Shown one piece after another: positions 23,201 through 35,480 of a DNA stretch of 64,000 nt; the stretch's first letter is position 1, and every line of letters starts with the position of its first letter. Below the pieces are notes generated by a model. That model saw nothing but the letters and a program-made list of their open reading frames with translations, made no database searches and was not told where the DNA came from. The translations under genes and the position numbers were made by a program. Origin of the DNA: Salarias fasciatus (Eukaryota > Chordata > Actinopteri > Blenniiformes > Blenniidae); contig NC_043756.1 in assembly GCF_902148845.1 (NCBI RefSeq), positions 29,437,450 to 29,501,449 on the forward strand, written 5' to 3'.

Positions 23201-23269
23201 TTTGCGCTTCACTGTTTCTCTTTAAAAACTAACACACAACCACCGAAAGTCCGTTTTCTTACAGAAAAA

Positions 23270-23535
23270 CTCCACCGGGGCTGTTATTTCTGGGATATTA
23301 GTCACGATATGCAGTGTTTTTAACACTATTTTTCACTACACGATATCTGGATAATATCATCGTATTAGACTGTATGATGAATTGCAGGGCACAGTTTTTC
23401 CTCAGAATGGTTGTGTTTGTCCATTCTATGTCAGGTTTCATGAATGAATGACACCAAATGTTCTTCTGTGATATTCATGTTGGGTAATCGTGATATATTG
23501 TGCAGCCCGGTTTGTCACGATAATTTTGTTCATTG
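23270..23535. repeat. Dispersed DNA-transposon fragment
   Basis: ATATTGTGCAGCCC at about 23494-23507 and the CGATAT/ATATCG palindromic stretches match the end of a common teleost hAT-like repeat. The same ATATTGTGCAGCCC occurs at 48571-48584. Confidence 0.45.
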
Positions 23536-23959
23536 ACCGAGTTGTTACAATATTACATCAAACCGGACAGACATCAGCTATGTATTTCTTCTGATGTGTT
23601 TGTAATCTATGAATGCTCAGTAATGACAGTGTAGGGTCCTTTTACCGGGTCCATTACAACCAAATGTTTCTATTAGGATGAGCCATGAGAACTGATTCTC
23701 TTCATAGATACTGGTCCACAGGATTTTGGGAGTACTGTCTTAATGCTGAAGCTCTTCACTTTTAGCTTATGTATCATAGCTTTCACAGTTTGCTGGAACA
23801 TCCAGTGGTTTAACACAACCAAAAGTTTTAGTTTTCACTGTAGATGAGGACTCCACATCTGTGCCTTCGGTCACTGCGTGTTCGGACTGGAGCCCTCCTC
23901 TTCTAAAGTCTACACTGCTTTCTCCTCCAGTGGTCGGGGTGCAGCCTGCAGGCCTCAGG

Positions 23960-25058
23960 ATGCAGCAGGAGGAGGAGGAGGAGGCCCGCAGCTTCCTGCG
24001 AAGGTTCCTGGAGGAGTTCCCTGCAGCTCTGGAGGACGGTGGTCCACTGCCGGTCAGCCCGCTGAGCCGCAGGGTCTCCCTGGAGGAGCTGCAGGGGGAG
24101 AGCCTGGAGCTGGGCCTCAGACTGCTGGCTGCCAGGTGGGTCTGAGATTCTAATACACCTATTAAACTCTTGTTCACCTGTGAAAGTCACCAAATGTCTC
24201 ACTAAAACATAAGTTTTAGAGATGCAGGATCTGCTTCTTTGTGGTACAGATTCAAAAGGGGCTCGAAGTCGTTCTTTTGTTCGTACTTGAGGAGGAAGTG
24301 ATGATCACACGTTGGCTGATAATAAACTTTACTCTCAGGGTTCATTCTCATTGTGCATGTTTGAGTTTTCAGGATTATCACAGCTATTTAAAGACGTTAA
24401 GGCTAAATCATGCTGTTTTGAGAAGAGTTGCCGCCTGCTGTTTACTCTTTCCGCCCAGCTAAGAGTGCACGTGCTCGTGCACATGCGGTTGCATTCCTCA
24501 CATTCCCGACAGCTCGGCTCTTGTCTGATGCTGCACTGCAGAACCGAGCTCGACTCGAGGTTCGTGGAGGTGACCTGAAGGTCTGGCTGAGCCGCAGCAG
24601 GTCCAGCAGAGCGACGGCTTGAACAGAACCACTGAAACCAGCGAGCGCAGCTGCAGGTGGTCTGGCAACGCAGCTGCAGGTGGTCTGGCAACGCAGCCGC
24701 AGGTGGTCTGGCAACGCAGCAGCAGCCGGAGCAAACCTGACGCAGGCAGCAGGGCTCGCTGAATAGAATTAGCAAGTTCAGCTGAACAGCGGTAGAATAG
24801 AAGGTTTGGGCCTTGTGTGTGTGTGTCTGTGTCTGGGTGTGTGTCTGTGTCTGTGTCTGTGTGTGCGCGCAGGTATTTCCTGTCAGGAAGAGTTCACTTC
24901 CTGTCTGCACAAACACAATAGCTGCTCCTACTTCCCGTTTCCTCCATCAGAGTAACACCGTTGCTCCGTTGTCACTGTTGGAACTTGATGCAACTAAAAA
25001 GTGTTGTATATATGTGTAATGTACTGTAGATAAACTTGTGTGTGTGTGTGTGCTGTGG

Positions 25059-25155
<97 letters not shown>

Positions 25156-25282
25156 AGAGCTCCTGCTGCTGTCAGTGCCCTCTTGTGCCAGGCAGCGTTC
25201 AGTCAGCTGCTGCAGGACGACCTTTCACCTTTCCACTGTCAGCAGGAGGTCACTGAGGGGGAGGAGCCTGTGGTCTGTGAGT

Positions 25283-25339
<57 letters not shown>

Positions 25340-28102
25340 AAAATCAAGCAGTTGTGGTACGCAAACACAGGCACACAAAAATACACATGCACATGATCAG
25401 GTGATGCGTGGAACCCTTCAGAAGGCAAAAAGTTTTATCAACAGTGCAGCAAACGACACGCCGCTGTGTTTGCTTTCCATTTATCTTTTTCACATTGCAT
25501 GAGTGAAACACGACTGTAACATCATGTGTGTTAGTGGGATGCACAACTCAATTTGAGAAAAGATCAGGCCTGAAATTTCACTGTATTTCACCGTGATGGC
25601 TGAAGAGCTCTCTGCACGGGGAGCTCAGCTGGTTGAAGAGCCCAACTCAGTCCAGAAGAGAGAGAGAGATCTCTCTTCATCTCTCTTCACTTCGAGATAA
25701 GCTCGAATTAAATGCTTCAACATATATTGTTTTGCCAGAATAATGCGGTTCTGCAGCTCTTTCCAGTAGTAACCGGTGTAAACACACACTGATCGGCACC
25801 GGCCACAGTTCTGTTTCTCATGAAGTGAATTCTAATGCTAAGAAATCCAAGCTTTCATTGTGTTCTTTGGGTGTTTTGTAGTCACTGACTCAAACTCGAC
25901 AGAAGGTATCGTCTCATGTAGTTTCTGCAGCAGGTCTCTGAGAGCAGGCAGAACTCGGCGCAACACCGGAGGATGTCGCATGTGAGAAAAACATGTGAGC
26001 AAGCTGTAAAGAACTTAAGGATTCTGAGTGAACTGTTGCGGCGTTTCCACCAAGATAAAACTAAATGCTTATGAATATAAGGTCCTGTGCACAACAAGGG
26101 GTCGTCAACATAGGGTCCTGCCTTCAAACTGTCTGGATTTGTAAAATACACCTTTCTGACTGACAGCTTAGTTTCCAAACATACGGCTCCAATCTATCAC
26201 GTTTGAACATAATCCTAGAATTCAAGGGATTTTATGGAGGAGTTGTTCTCTTTGTCGTTGTCGGCCATTGCTCCTTGCCTACAGGAGCAAAGTTTCACAC
26301 CCAACGTCTCAGCTTGAGTATTTTTCTGAGGAAAAGAAGAAACATAGAAGAAATGACAGATGGCAAAAGTTCAAGTTGTCTACAATGAAACATCAGAAGC
26401 TCTCGACTGTTGTACATTTGGAACTATTCTAAAGAGCTGAAATCCACATACATCCAGTAATTCAGGCCATGAAGTGGTCTAAATAAACTAAACGTGGCTT
26501 TCTCATTCCTCATTTACAGCTTTAGAAAACAAACGAAAGCTCAAATGTTTTCATAAACTGCAGTAAGATCTTTTAAGTTTGCAGATTTCTATGAAATGAG
26601 AATAAAAATGATACAAGTGACCTGAACTGGTGAATAAAGCCACATGTCTTTGTCGCCCTCTTGTGGCTGATTGTAGAAACTGTTTGTTTATCACTTATGA
26701 TTGCATGAATGAGGTTTATTGTTTGTTTACTTGTTCTAAAAGTGATCAGACATTGTTTCAGTCCTCCATCCTGTGTAAAACAGATTCGTCTTGTGTTTGC
26801 TCAGTGCTGGAGTCGGACTCGGTCCAGCGTCTCTTCCTCAACAAGCTGACTGAGGTGGTGAAGACGTGGCATCAGCGCCTCCCCCGCTGCCCCGCACTCC
26901 CCTGTCCACCGCCGCTCCGTGCACGCCATCAAGAACACAGGAGGAGATGGAGGACAGACACGTGATGCTGGCTGAGTTCAACCAGCTGTTCGGGAAGCAG
27001 GTAGCGGAAAGTGGAGGTGGGCGGAGGCGAGCTGTCCGGGGCCTTCCTCAGACGTCTGGCCGTGTGTGCTGCAGGACGCGTGCGCGGGCCTTCTACGCCG
27101 TGTTTGACGGCCACGGGGCGTGGACGCCGCCTCGTTCGGAGCCGCTCACCTCCACGTGGCGCTGAGTTCGGCAGGAGACGCTGCAGAGCGACCCGGGCCG
27201 CCGCCTTCAGAGCCGCCTTCAAACACACCGACGAGATGTTCCGAGAAAAGCCAAGAGAGAGGTAGAGCTGTCATTCACGAGTCCCTGAAGGCACCGCCAG
27301 CAGCTGAGACACTGGAGCAGAGGCGGGTTTCAACCATGTCCGTCTGTCCGCAGCGTCTCCGGAGCGGCCAGCACCACCGTGGGCGGCTCTGTTTCAGGGA
27401 CAGGACCTGCCGGTGTCCTGGCTCGCGGGACTCTCAGGCTCTGCTGGTCCGGCGTGGCCTGGAGGTCCCCTGATGGACCCCCACAAGCCAGAGCGAGAGG
27501 TGAGGGTGAGCACCCGGCGCCCCCCGCTGGCCCGGCGCTCTCCTGAGTGTCGGTGTGTCCCGCAGGACGAGAAGCAGCGGATCGAGGACATGGGGGGGGC
27601 TGCGTGACCTTCTGGGCTGCTGGAGGGTCAACGGGACGTACGCCGTGTCCAGAGCCATCGGTGAGCCGTCGCACTCGCACCCCCGCTGCCTCTCACCACA
27701 CGTGAGCAGCCCCGCCGGCCCTGATGATGCCTCCTCCCTGCTCCAGGCGACTTCGATCAGAAGCCCTACGTGTCGTCGGAGGCCGACTGCTCCACGCTGC
27801 GGCTGCAGGGCGACGAGGACTACCTGCTGCTGGCCTGCGACGGCTTCTTCGACGCCGTCAAGCCCTCCGAGGTCCCGGACCTGGTCCTGAGAGCGCTGCG
27901 GCGGACCCCGGACCCCGACGAGGACGGGGACGCCCCCGCCACGGGGGCTGACGTGGCTCAACGGCTGGTCGCTCACGCCAAAGCGGCCGGCTCCAGCGAC
28001 AACATCACCGTCATGGTGGTGTTCCTGAAAGCACCGGAGCAGCTGCTGGAAGCCCACTGCGTCACCGCGCCGCAGGACTCCCAGCATGCACTGCAGCAGT
28101 GA
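23960..28102 (+). CDS. ppm1f: Mg2+/Mn2+-dependent protein phosphatase 1F (PP2C family)
   Basis: Ser/Thr phosphatase that acts on CaM kinase II and PAK (POPX2/CaMKPase). Coding exons: 23960-24135 (acceptor 23930), about 25158-25276, 26805-27000, 27075-27261, 27354-27499, 27566-27660, 27747-28102. An N-terminal acidic leader (MQQEEEEEARSFLRRFLEEF) is followed by HAIKNTRRKMEDRHVML, FYAVFDGHG (metal-binding Asp), SQALLVRRG, DPHKPERE, DEKQRIEDMGG, CWRVNGTYAVSRAIGD, DYLLLACDGFFDAV and DNITVMVVFLKAPEQLLEA. The final exon is clean. Exons 3 to 6 each contain one to four single-base indels (for example in VFDGHGAVDAA and CVTFMGCW), while splice sites stay intact, so I infer consensus error. The neighbour top3b lies beside PPM1F in human too. 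The length (about 425 codons) is near the human protein's 454. Confidence 0.9.
24646..24716. repeat. 23-bp tandem repeat, three copies
   Basis: CGCAGCTGCAGGTGGTCTGG CAA is repeated three times with one base change (T to C) in the third copy. It lies in ppm1f intron 1. Confidence 0.85.
25036..25154. repeat. (TG)n microsatellite abutting ppm1f exon 2
   Basis: The TG tract runs directly into the acceptor TGTGCAGAG, so the dinucleotide repeat replaces the usual pyrimidine tract. Confidence 0.9.
25283..25337. repeat. (CA)n microsatellite just after ppm1f exon 2
   Basis: A ~54-bp CA tract begins 7 bases after the donor GTGAGT. Exon 2 is therefore bracketed by complementary TG and CA tracts on the same strand. 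Confidence 0.9.
26654..26667 (-). promoter_or_regulatory. CTCF-like site in ppm1f intron 2
   Basis: The minus strand reads GCCACAAGAGGGCG, a good CTCF core. Motif match only. Confidence 0.4.
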
Positions 28103-28189
28103 GGGAGGAAGACCAGGAGGATCAGACATCAGTGTGCCAAGCTACTGCCTGACTCAGCATTTCTCCACCTGTCCCCAGGTGCTCCTTTA

Positions 28190-28228
<39 letters not shown>

Positions 28229-29550
28229 ATGTCAGTATTTCCTTCTCATTACAGTTTTTTTGTTTGAAAAACCTAACCAGTTCTAATTTAAATATTTTAA
28301 TGAATTTGTTTTTTAAAATGTGACCACATGGAGAAAAGTGTCAGTATTTCCTAAAGCTATGAAACTCCTTTTTTTTTTCTTAGAAATGGAACTTTGAAAC
28401 AGTTCTAATAGAATAGGTGGGAAAGCTATTTAAAATTAGAAGCTGACTTGTGAAATGTAATCATGACAGACTGTTTTATTTAAATCAGTGGAGAAACTTC
28501 ACCAACTTTTCCTTCAAATTTTAAGTGTCCTTTAAAAAAAAAAAACAAAGAAGATATTTTAGCATCTTCCTCTTTATTGAACCCCAAGTCAAGCTCCAAG
28601 AGGGGGCGGGGCTTAATCTTTCAGCCAAACACATGGTGTGGACTTGATATCCATGCCTGTCAATCATATCTTGGGACACGCCCCCCTCTTGGCAAATCTG
28701 GACATAATCCACACTTCAGATCCATCAAAAGGGCAGGGGTGGACGCAAAACTACAAGTCTGATATTAAAGGAGGAATTTAGAGACGGGAGGATAAAAGAA
28801 ATAGTGAAAATCTCTGCTTCAGCAAATAGATCGTTTGTTTCTGTCCCAACTTCTTTTGTAATTGGCCAAGCGTCACACTGACCGTGTTCAGATTGGATCG
28901 GTGAGACGAGCCAGTGAACGCGAAGTAACTCAAACCACCTGGTTAAAAAAGTAACTGATACTGATGTTACTCACAGCATGTCTACATCGATCCAGGATGG
29001 AAGACATAACAGTTTCTCAGTTGATTTTACTCTCCAGGGGATTATAAACGTTAAGGTTGGTATTAACCCTTTAACTACTGCTCGTTTAATGTATTTAAAT
29101 AAAAAAAAAAATAGTATTAACAGACTTTTTATGAGCATTAAACCAGAAATAAAGAAGACAATTAACATTTAAGCATAATGGATCAATTTCTACTGGAGAT
29201 GTGTGGAAGTTACCTATAATGGTCCAAGAGTGGGAAAAATTGTGGCCCAAGGCCTCAAATTACGAATGAGAAGTGATTGAAGTTGAGACACATGAGGAGA
29301 GGTAGATTACATTTTTTGTGGTGTGAATCTTGCGCCGCAGATCCATCGCTGGACGGTTCATTCCAGTTCAAGGATCAACAAACAGTGTTTTCCTCCGCAG
29401 CTGCACTGCGCCTGCTTTATTTAAACCCCTCATTCCTGTTTAACAGATTTGTTTTTACCATGTGGAGAAGGTCTTAAAGCTCAGACTCCGAGATGGAGTC
29501 ATGTGGCTCCCATGATGCTTTGCAGTTTGTCTTAAAAAAAAAAAATAAAG
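28103..29550 (+). other. ppm1f 3' region
   Basis: There is a (TG)n tract at about 28193-28225 and AT-rich 3' UTR-like sequence. An 18-bp imperfect inverted repeat (CCAAGAGGGGGCGGG at 28596-28610, its inverse ending 28692) encloses ~65 bases and may be a small fold-back element. A strong AATAAA near 29542 after an A-run is the best candidate ppm1f polyadenylation signal, implying a ~1.4-kb 3' UTR. No further gene is seen. Confidence 0.45.
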
Positions 29551-30720
29551 GTGTTGACATTTCAATCCATCAGTTTGACTCGTGTTGGTATTTGGTTAAA
29601 AAGAGGCGTGAGACGGTGATCACATCATTTATTCATTCAAACTGAAATCGTTCACGTCATGTTGTGCTTCTGAGCAGGGCACTAAAAACTAAACTGTCCC
29701 GGGCTCGGGTTAGAAACCAGAAAGACAAAGCGAAAAGGTGATTTTTGATTTCCGGTTTGATCTGAACTTTTCTAGGATTAAAACACACTTAAACAGAAAA
29801 CAAAAAGGAAAAACTCATTCACAGCTCCCGGTTTTCAGGTCTGAAAGGTTCAAACATCTTAATAAAAACAAAAAGTCAAAGCACAGAAGTTTCCAGAGTC
29901 CTCGATTATTAAAACAAACAAATTGCATCACTTAATCAACATTCACTTTCATTTTCCACATATTTTCCATAAATAATGTCTACATATTTCTACAGTTTTG
30001 CATCATTTCAGATTAAATGTATTTCCTCAATGGCCAAAAACAGGATTGTAGTATTTTGTTTTTCCTGCCGCGACCTCGTCCAGTGAAAGTGGGTTTGTTC
30101 TAATTCTGCAGCAAATAGAAATGCTGGATTTTCTAAGGCCCGACCCTCTGTGGGTTTTCCATTAATCTGTTATATGAAGACATTTTATATTTCAATCATT
30201 TTTTGTAATCCACCTGTTTGAATTGTAACTGTCTTGACCTTTAAAAAAAACCTTTTTCTTGTCATTTTACCAAATTTACTTCATATAACTTTTTCTCTGA
30301 ATCACTTTTGTATTTTTATTGTCGTACTGTTTTTGCTTGACTTCTTAAACGCCTTTTTTAATTGTAATTTACCATCTTTATCTTACGAAACTTAAACAAA
30401 AACCCCCCAGCGAAACGAGTGTAAAAAACAAAACATCTTCATATCAAAGTGATTAGGAGGAAAAAAAAAAAGGAATCAAAGTTTTTAATCCAGCCATTTG
30501 GTTGATTTGACCTTTTAAAAGCCTTTTTCCTTGTCCTGTTGTCGCTTTTCCTGCTCAGTTTTAAACTTTATCGTCTGTCTGAAGCTGATTTCTGGGAATG
30601 TTGATGTGGCTGCAGTGAGTTTCCAGTCGGAGCCTTCATGAGGAGAACAATGCCTCAGAGTGGAGTGTTTTCCCAGCTGCCTCACCTCCACTGAAAGCTC
30701 AAAGACAAAATCTAAAATGT
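29551..30720. other. Intergenic between convergent ppm1f and sdf2l1
   Basis: AT-rich DNA with homopolymer runs; I see no exon or known repeat. Confidence 0.6.
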
Positions 30721-30721
30721 A

Positions 30722-30727
30722 TTTATT
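30722..30727 (-). terminator. Likely sdf2l1 polyadenylation signal
   Basis: TTTATT on the plus strand gives AATAAA on the minus strand, 72 bases past the inferred sdf2l1 stop codon. Confidence 0.5.
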
Positions 30728-30798
30728 TTATTTTGTTTATTGGACGCAGCGTTTGAGGCGGTTTCCCTGCAGAGCGGGTCGCGGTCCTGAGAGGACGG

Positions 30799-32024
30799 TC
30801 ACAGCCGTCGTGCCGCTGCAGCAGATCGCTGCCCGGCCGGTATGAAGACGCCCTCCATGGCGCGCCACCAGTTGTGCTGGTTGGGGGGCGTCATGCAGTG
30901 CACCTCGCGCATGACCCGGATGGGGTGTCCGTACTGTTCGCAGTCACGCTCAGGAAGACGGTCTGGTGCACGTGCTTGAAGCGCACGGCCTCGTCGCGCT
31001 CCCGTGCACGCGTCGCACTGCACCGTCCACACGTCCAGGTCGTCGCCCTCGCCGTGCTCGCCGAAGGCGCTGACCTCCTGCAGGGGGGTCAGGGGAAAGT
31101 CTTTTAGAAATCGGATTAAATCAAACAATCCAAATTATAATAATAAAAAAAATGAAAAATTGAGAACATGAAATTGTTTTGAAAATGATGACAATTGTTG
31201 AATTTTACTATAAAAATTTATAGTAAAATAAAGAAATAAAACATTCAAATAAACATAATTCAATTAAAGTAAATAAAACTTAAAATGTTTTTCTTTAATT
31301 TTTTTTAGAGTTTTTTTTTTAGGTTTTTAATTTAATTAAATAAAATCAACCAAAGTTAAAAATTTAAAGTGCATTACTTTAATTTTAAATCAAACCACAA
31401 TTCAAGATTAAAAGTAGCTTAAAATATAAATAAAATTACTTAAAATCTGAAACTTTTTTTTAAAAAAAGGTTAAAGATCTTTACTGAAGTAGAGGTTCAC
31501 ATTTAATTTAGTATATTACAACAAAATAATGAACAGACATCCTGACAACAAACACCTTTTTTGTTTGTTTTTAGCCACTTTCTTGTTTCTTATTCTTTAT
31601 ATTTTGATCTGTGTAATCTGGATTATCTCAGAGAAGAATAATTTTCATGTGACTTGAATAACCATGTCCAGTTTAAAAATGATAATTATGACAGGATGAT
31701 AAAATCTGATCCTGAGAAGCTTTAAAAGAAAACTCCTTTTTACAGCTGAAATATGTTTTCCCATTGAAAAGGAAAAATCTTTAAAGTCAAATAGAAGCAG
31801 GAAACGTGCGTGCGTGCGTGCTGACCTGGTTGTTGGACAGCGGGGAGCTGAAGTGGTGTGTGTGCAGGTTGCGTCCCGTCTTCATGTGTGTGATCCGGAC
31901 CGCCTGGCCGCACTTGATGGCCACGCCGCGCTGACAGGGACGGTTCGGCTTCCCGCGGATCTGCCAGTAGCTGTTGGCGTCGTCGGCGTTCTCCACGCCG
32001 GTAACAGACTGCTGCCCACTGCCT

Positions 32025-32055
<31 letters not shown>

Positions 32056-33711
32056 TGGTTAGTGGTGAGCGTTAGGATGCAGGCGGGCCCTTCTGGTCCT
32101 GAAGGCCTGGATGTGATCCAGACTGTTAACCCAGTTCTCTGGGTTAGCAGTATCAGCTACTGGCCCTCAATCCATAACCAACGAACCAGGGGCTCAGTCC
32201 TTTCTCCTTTCTTTAGCTTCAGTTCAACAGATGTTTATTTTCACATCGAGGTCTGAATTCGAGTCTCAAGGTCTGGGAAGTTTACTGGTGACTAGTTGGT
32301 TAAATATTTTGTTTTCGTTTCAGAGAAGTTGTGCGTTTACATGGCAATGTTTTGAAAACTGTCTGTTTCCACAAATCTGACAAACGATGTAGTGCAGCAG
32401 CAGCGTTTTAGAAAAGTCACATTGTCCCCCGTATTGACACCACGTGTGTGATTTTATGACAACAACTGTTGGCCAGGCATGAAAGCTACATCATTTACAG
32501 CATATCAGCCTCTGCCAAACTGTTCTGAAATGAAAATGCCGAAACAATATGTTTTCACTTGAAATGGGGCCTCAGCCTGCAAATGACACTTCAGGGACGC
32601 AGACACTCGACACTTAGACCTTTCATAACTTCTAACTGGTTTGAAGCATCAAACACATCACGAATGACCTGATCCACCCACAGCAGGAGGGAGAATTTCT
32701 ACCTTGTCAATAATGTGGTGTTACTTCAGATTAGATAGAGTAAATCTGTGGTTTATTGAAATCTGGCATAAACCTCCCCTAATGGAACTTGGGGGGGGTC
32801 TTTGTCCAGGGTCAGGGATCCCTTTGTCCAGCATGAATGTAATGTATTCTTTCAAAAACAAATCCTATCGTATAAAAATATTAAACATAAAGAAATGTGC
32901 TCATGAAACACTAATGTTGCTGACCAATATCTACACTATTCATGTAATCTTAGGGTGAAAGTGCTGCCAAACTGCGTTGACGAAAATGGCATTTTTAAGT
33001 CAACTGCGACTTGAGCGAAATCACAGCCACGAGTGATCATTTTATTTTCTTTATACATTTAAAACAAATTATCTCATATATCGGCGAGAAAAAACACCTT
33101 TAATACCATCAGTTTAGTTGAAATATTGAGTTGAAGCAGTAGTTCACCCGACATCCTCCACCTCGCAGGAAGCTGCGCTGGCAGGCGGATGTGAATGGAC
33201 ATGCTTCATGTAAATACAGATTCACGAGCAGACGTAAGACATTAGACTCCTTCTGTACACGCCGAATGGAGAATTAAACTTCACAGAGTGTCAGCATGGG
33301 GTTTGGATTCACTTGAAGAATAAGAAATAAGAAATGTACCAGTAAAGGCTTTAAAATGCGAGATTTATCAAGGGAGTTCGACACGCGGGGATTTGAAAGG
33401 GAGCAGGTGGGAAGAGGAGAGGCATGCGGTGTTTGGGAGCGATGCTGCGGGCGTGAAGTGTCCGGGTGTTGGATTAGAAGGTCGGGGTGCGGGTGCGAAG
33501 CGTCCGGGTGTCAGACGGACTCACCTGAGCCGTATTTGACGTCGTGGGAGTGCAGGCGGACGTTGTGACGGGTGTTGAGCAGTTTAACCAGCGAGCCGCA
33601 CGTCACGTAGCTGAGCTCCGTGTCCCGGGCGTCACAGCCGGTCCCGAGCACGAGGAGGAGCAGCGGGAGCAGCGGGAGGACCGAGCCCCGGGCCGAACGC
33701 ATCACCTCCAT
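30799..33711 (-). CDS. sdf2l1: Stromal cell-derived factor 2-like 1 (ER MIR-domain protein)
   Basis: ER-lumenal subunit of the DnaJB11/BiP chaperone network with three MIR repeats. Three exons on the minus strand: 33711-33525, 32022-31826 and 31077-30799. Exon 1 gives a signal peptide (GSVLPLLPLLLLVLGTGC) then YVTCGSLVKLLNTRHNVRLH SHDVKYGSG. Exon 2 reads GQQSVTGVENADDANSYWQI RG to THHFSSPLSNNQ without a break. Exon 3 starts EVSAFGEHGEGDDLDVWTVQ C, loses frame, resumes as DEAVRFKHVH and EQYGHPIR, and ends AMEGVFI. The C-terminus should be the HDEL retrieval signal: the DNA reads CAC GAC G-G CTG TGA, one base short of HDEL-stop. I infer a consensus error. I chose the start at 33711 (MEVMRSARG); the Met three codons on (33702) is equally possible. 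Confidence 0.92.
31140..31740. other. sdf2l1 intron 2, AT-rich
   Basis: Very AT-rich with T- and A-runs, and no coding or repeat signal I can name. Confidence 0.6.
32330..32577. repeat. Fold-back repeat family, copy 2
   Basis: It starts GTGCGTTTACATGGCAATGT and ends GTTTTCACTTGAAATGGGGC CTCAG, the inverted end motifs of the family also seen at 39.0, 45.2, 55.7 and 58.7 kb. It lies in sdf2l1 intron 1 and is non-coding. Confidence 0.7.
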
Positions 33712-33860
33712 CTCCGGCTCTCTCAGCTCATAACAGCGGCGGAGGCGACGCGGACAGCGGCTCATACACACGCCTGCAAATGCTGCGCCGCTCCGGACCA
33801 ATCAGAGCCTGACAAGTCCGAAACGCGGAACGAATGGCGGCTCCTGATTTGCCAGAATGT
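33700..33860 (-). promoter_or_regulatory. Probable sdf2l1 promoter
   Basis: A GC-rich stretch directly upstream of the start has a CCAAT box at 33798-33802. The gene is ER-stress-inducible in mammals, but the 9-base-spaced half here reads ACAAG and not CCACG, so a canonical ERSE is not shown. Confidence 0.4.
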
Positions 33861-34017
33861 TATTACGTAATAACCATATTCTGTGCGATTGCATTCTATT
33901 CCATTGTACAATCAGACAGGTTTGACTAGATGATACTCAAGAACAGATCCCCGGACTGAAGAAATTAGTAGACAAATAAGGAAAATATATCTACACGTTA
34001 TATTCAATGCACTATGA

Positions 34018-34114
34018 TGAACCATGAGCGCCCCTGAACGCACCGCGATACTCCTGAATGCACAATGAGCGCACCTGAACGTACCATGAGCACACCTGCT
34101 GGACGCACCTGAAC
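34018..34114. repeat. Short minisatellite (CATGAGCGCACCTGAACGCA-like)
   Basis: About four imperfect ~22-bp units built on GAGCGCACCTGAACG. The related string TGAACGCACCATGAGC recurs at 36532-36547. Confidence 0.65.
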
Positions 34115-35265
34115 ATTATTTATGTATGTTTTTATTCTCTGATTCACATTTCCAGGTTTTACAAGCTGTTACTCCAGTTGACCTGGGCAGTGTACCACTT
34201 GGGGTCAAAGAAATTAGGAATCAAATTAAGAAATGCATCTATGATTCTTGTAATATTTTTTTCATTTAATTTTGAAAAGTAGCTTTCATACTGCAGTTCA
34301 TAACTGTGAGGCTGAAAACTTTTCCACTTTGCCTGAACATCAGCACTGTGTTTAACGAACTACCACAAGAAGAAGAAGAAAGTACATTTTATTATTGGTC
34401 TCCTTGGGTTAAATGACATCTCTGCACACCAGGTGACCTTGGTGTGCAGAGATCTGTTTAGAATTATTTCAATGTGTGAGATTCCATTATAAACAAACAT
34501 ACTTCTTGGTCGAAAAAAATAAAACCCCACAAGACTTTTCTGTAATTTTTGTCATTTTAATAGGAAAAAAAGAAACATTTGAACTGTTTTTTTGCAGCCA
34601 TACATTACAAAAGGCTACAAAAATACATTCGAGTTTTGTGACTAAGGTCATTAAACACACACTTCTTCACACACATTTCACGTTTTGAAAAAAAAAAAAG
34701 TTTTCCCAAACAATGCAAAATAGCATTCAAGCAAAGGAGGGTTAAAAATAAGCTACAAATGAAAACGGAAACGTGCCAGGAAATCAGACAATTAACAATA
34801 CTGCCACAGGGAGGCAGTGTAACACCTGAGTTTTAGTTTTGAGATGTCTGGAATTCAGGTTTTATTCTTGAAAACTGTTCCAGAAGTGTGTTTCTCAATT
34901 AATTTTGGGGTTTTTGACTTTCATAGTCACTGCACAATGAGATTAATTTGTTACCCTCTGACAATATCATTTCTGCAATCGACGAAGGTCAAGCAGGCTT
35001 TTGTGTCTTATCTGGAGAAGTGTCGTCCTCCTGGTCTGTAGAACACAACCATAGGAAGTGTTTGCTGTCATAGACAGTCAGGGATTTTCTATTGATTATC
35101 AAGCAGAGCATGAATAATTTGCAGTATGTCAGTTTTTTGTTCAAATGTAAATAAAAGCTAATTTTCCCCCCACAATGGTGCTTCTGTAAATCATCTTGAA
35201 TGAATGAAAGATGAATAAAAGAAAAACTGAATCAAAGTAACTTTAAGCCAACATGTGCCTCAACT
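34115..35265. other. Intergenic, synteny junction zone
   Basis: AT-rich DNA with no gene recognised. A GGTGTGCAGAGAT / ATCTCTGCACACC inverted pair occurs at about 34419-34452. Confidence 0.55.
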
Positions 35266-35480
35266 ATGACCAGTGTTGGACAAGATACTTTTAAAAGTAA
35301 CAAGTTATAATTACTAGTTACTTCTTCAAAACGTTACTTAGTTACTGAGTTACAGTATTTTAAAAGTAACTAATTACTAGGCAAAGTCAGTATTGCATTA
35401 AATAAAAAAATGCATGTTTAAATATGTCAAACATTTTGGATCCCCTTCTCAATGAAACTTTAAGATACATGTTCAATTGT
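35266..35480. repeat. Teleost 'AGTAACTNGTTACT' repeat
   Basis: CAGTGTTGGACAAGATACTT followed by repeated AAGTAAC/TAGTTACT motifs is a very common fish non-autonomous DNA element end. Shorter relatives are seen near 40632 and 58142-58180. Confidence 0.6.

Noticed and set aside
33790-33815. Canonical ER-stress element in the sdf2l1 promoter
   Set aside because: CCAAT is present but the half-site nine bases on is ACAAG, not CCACG.
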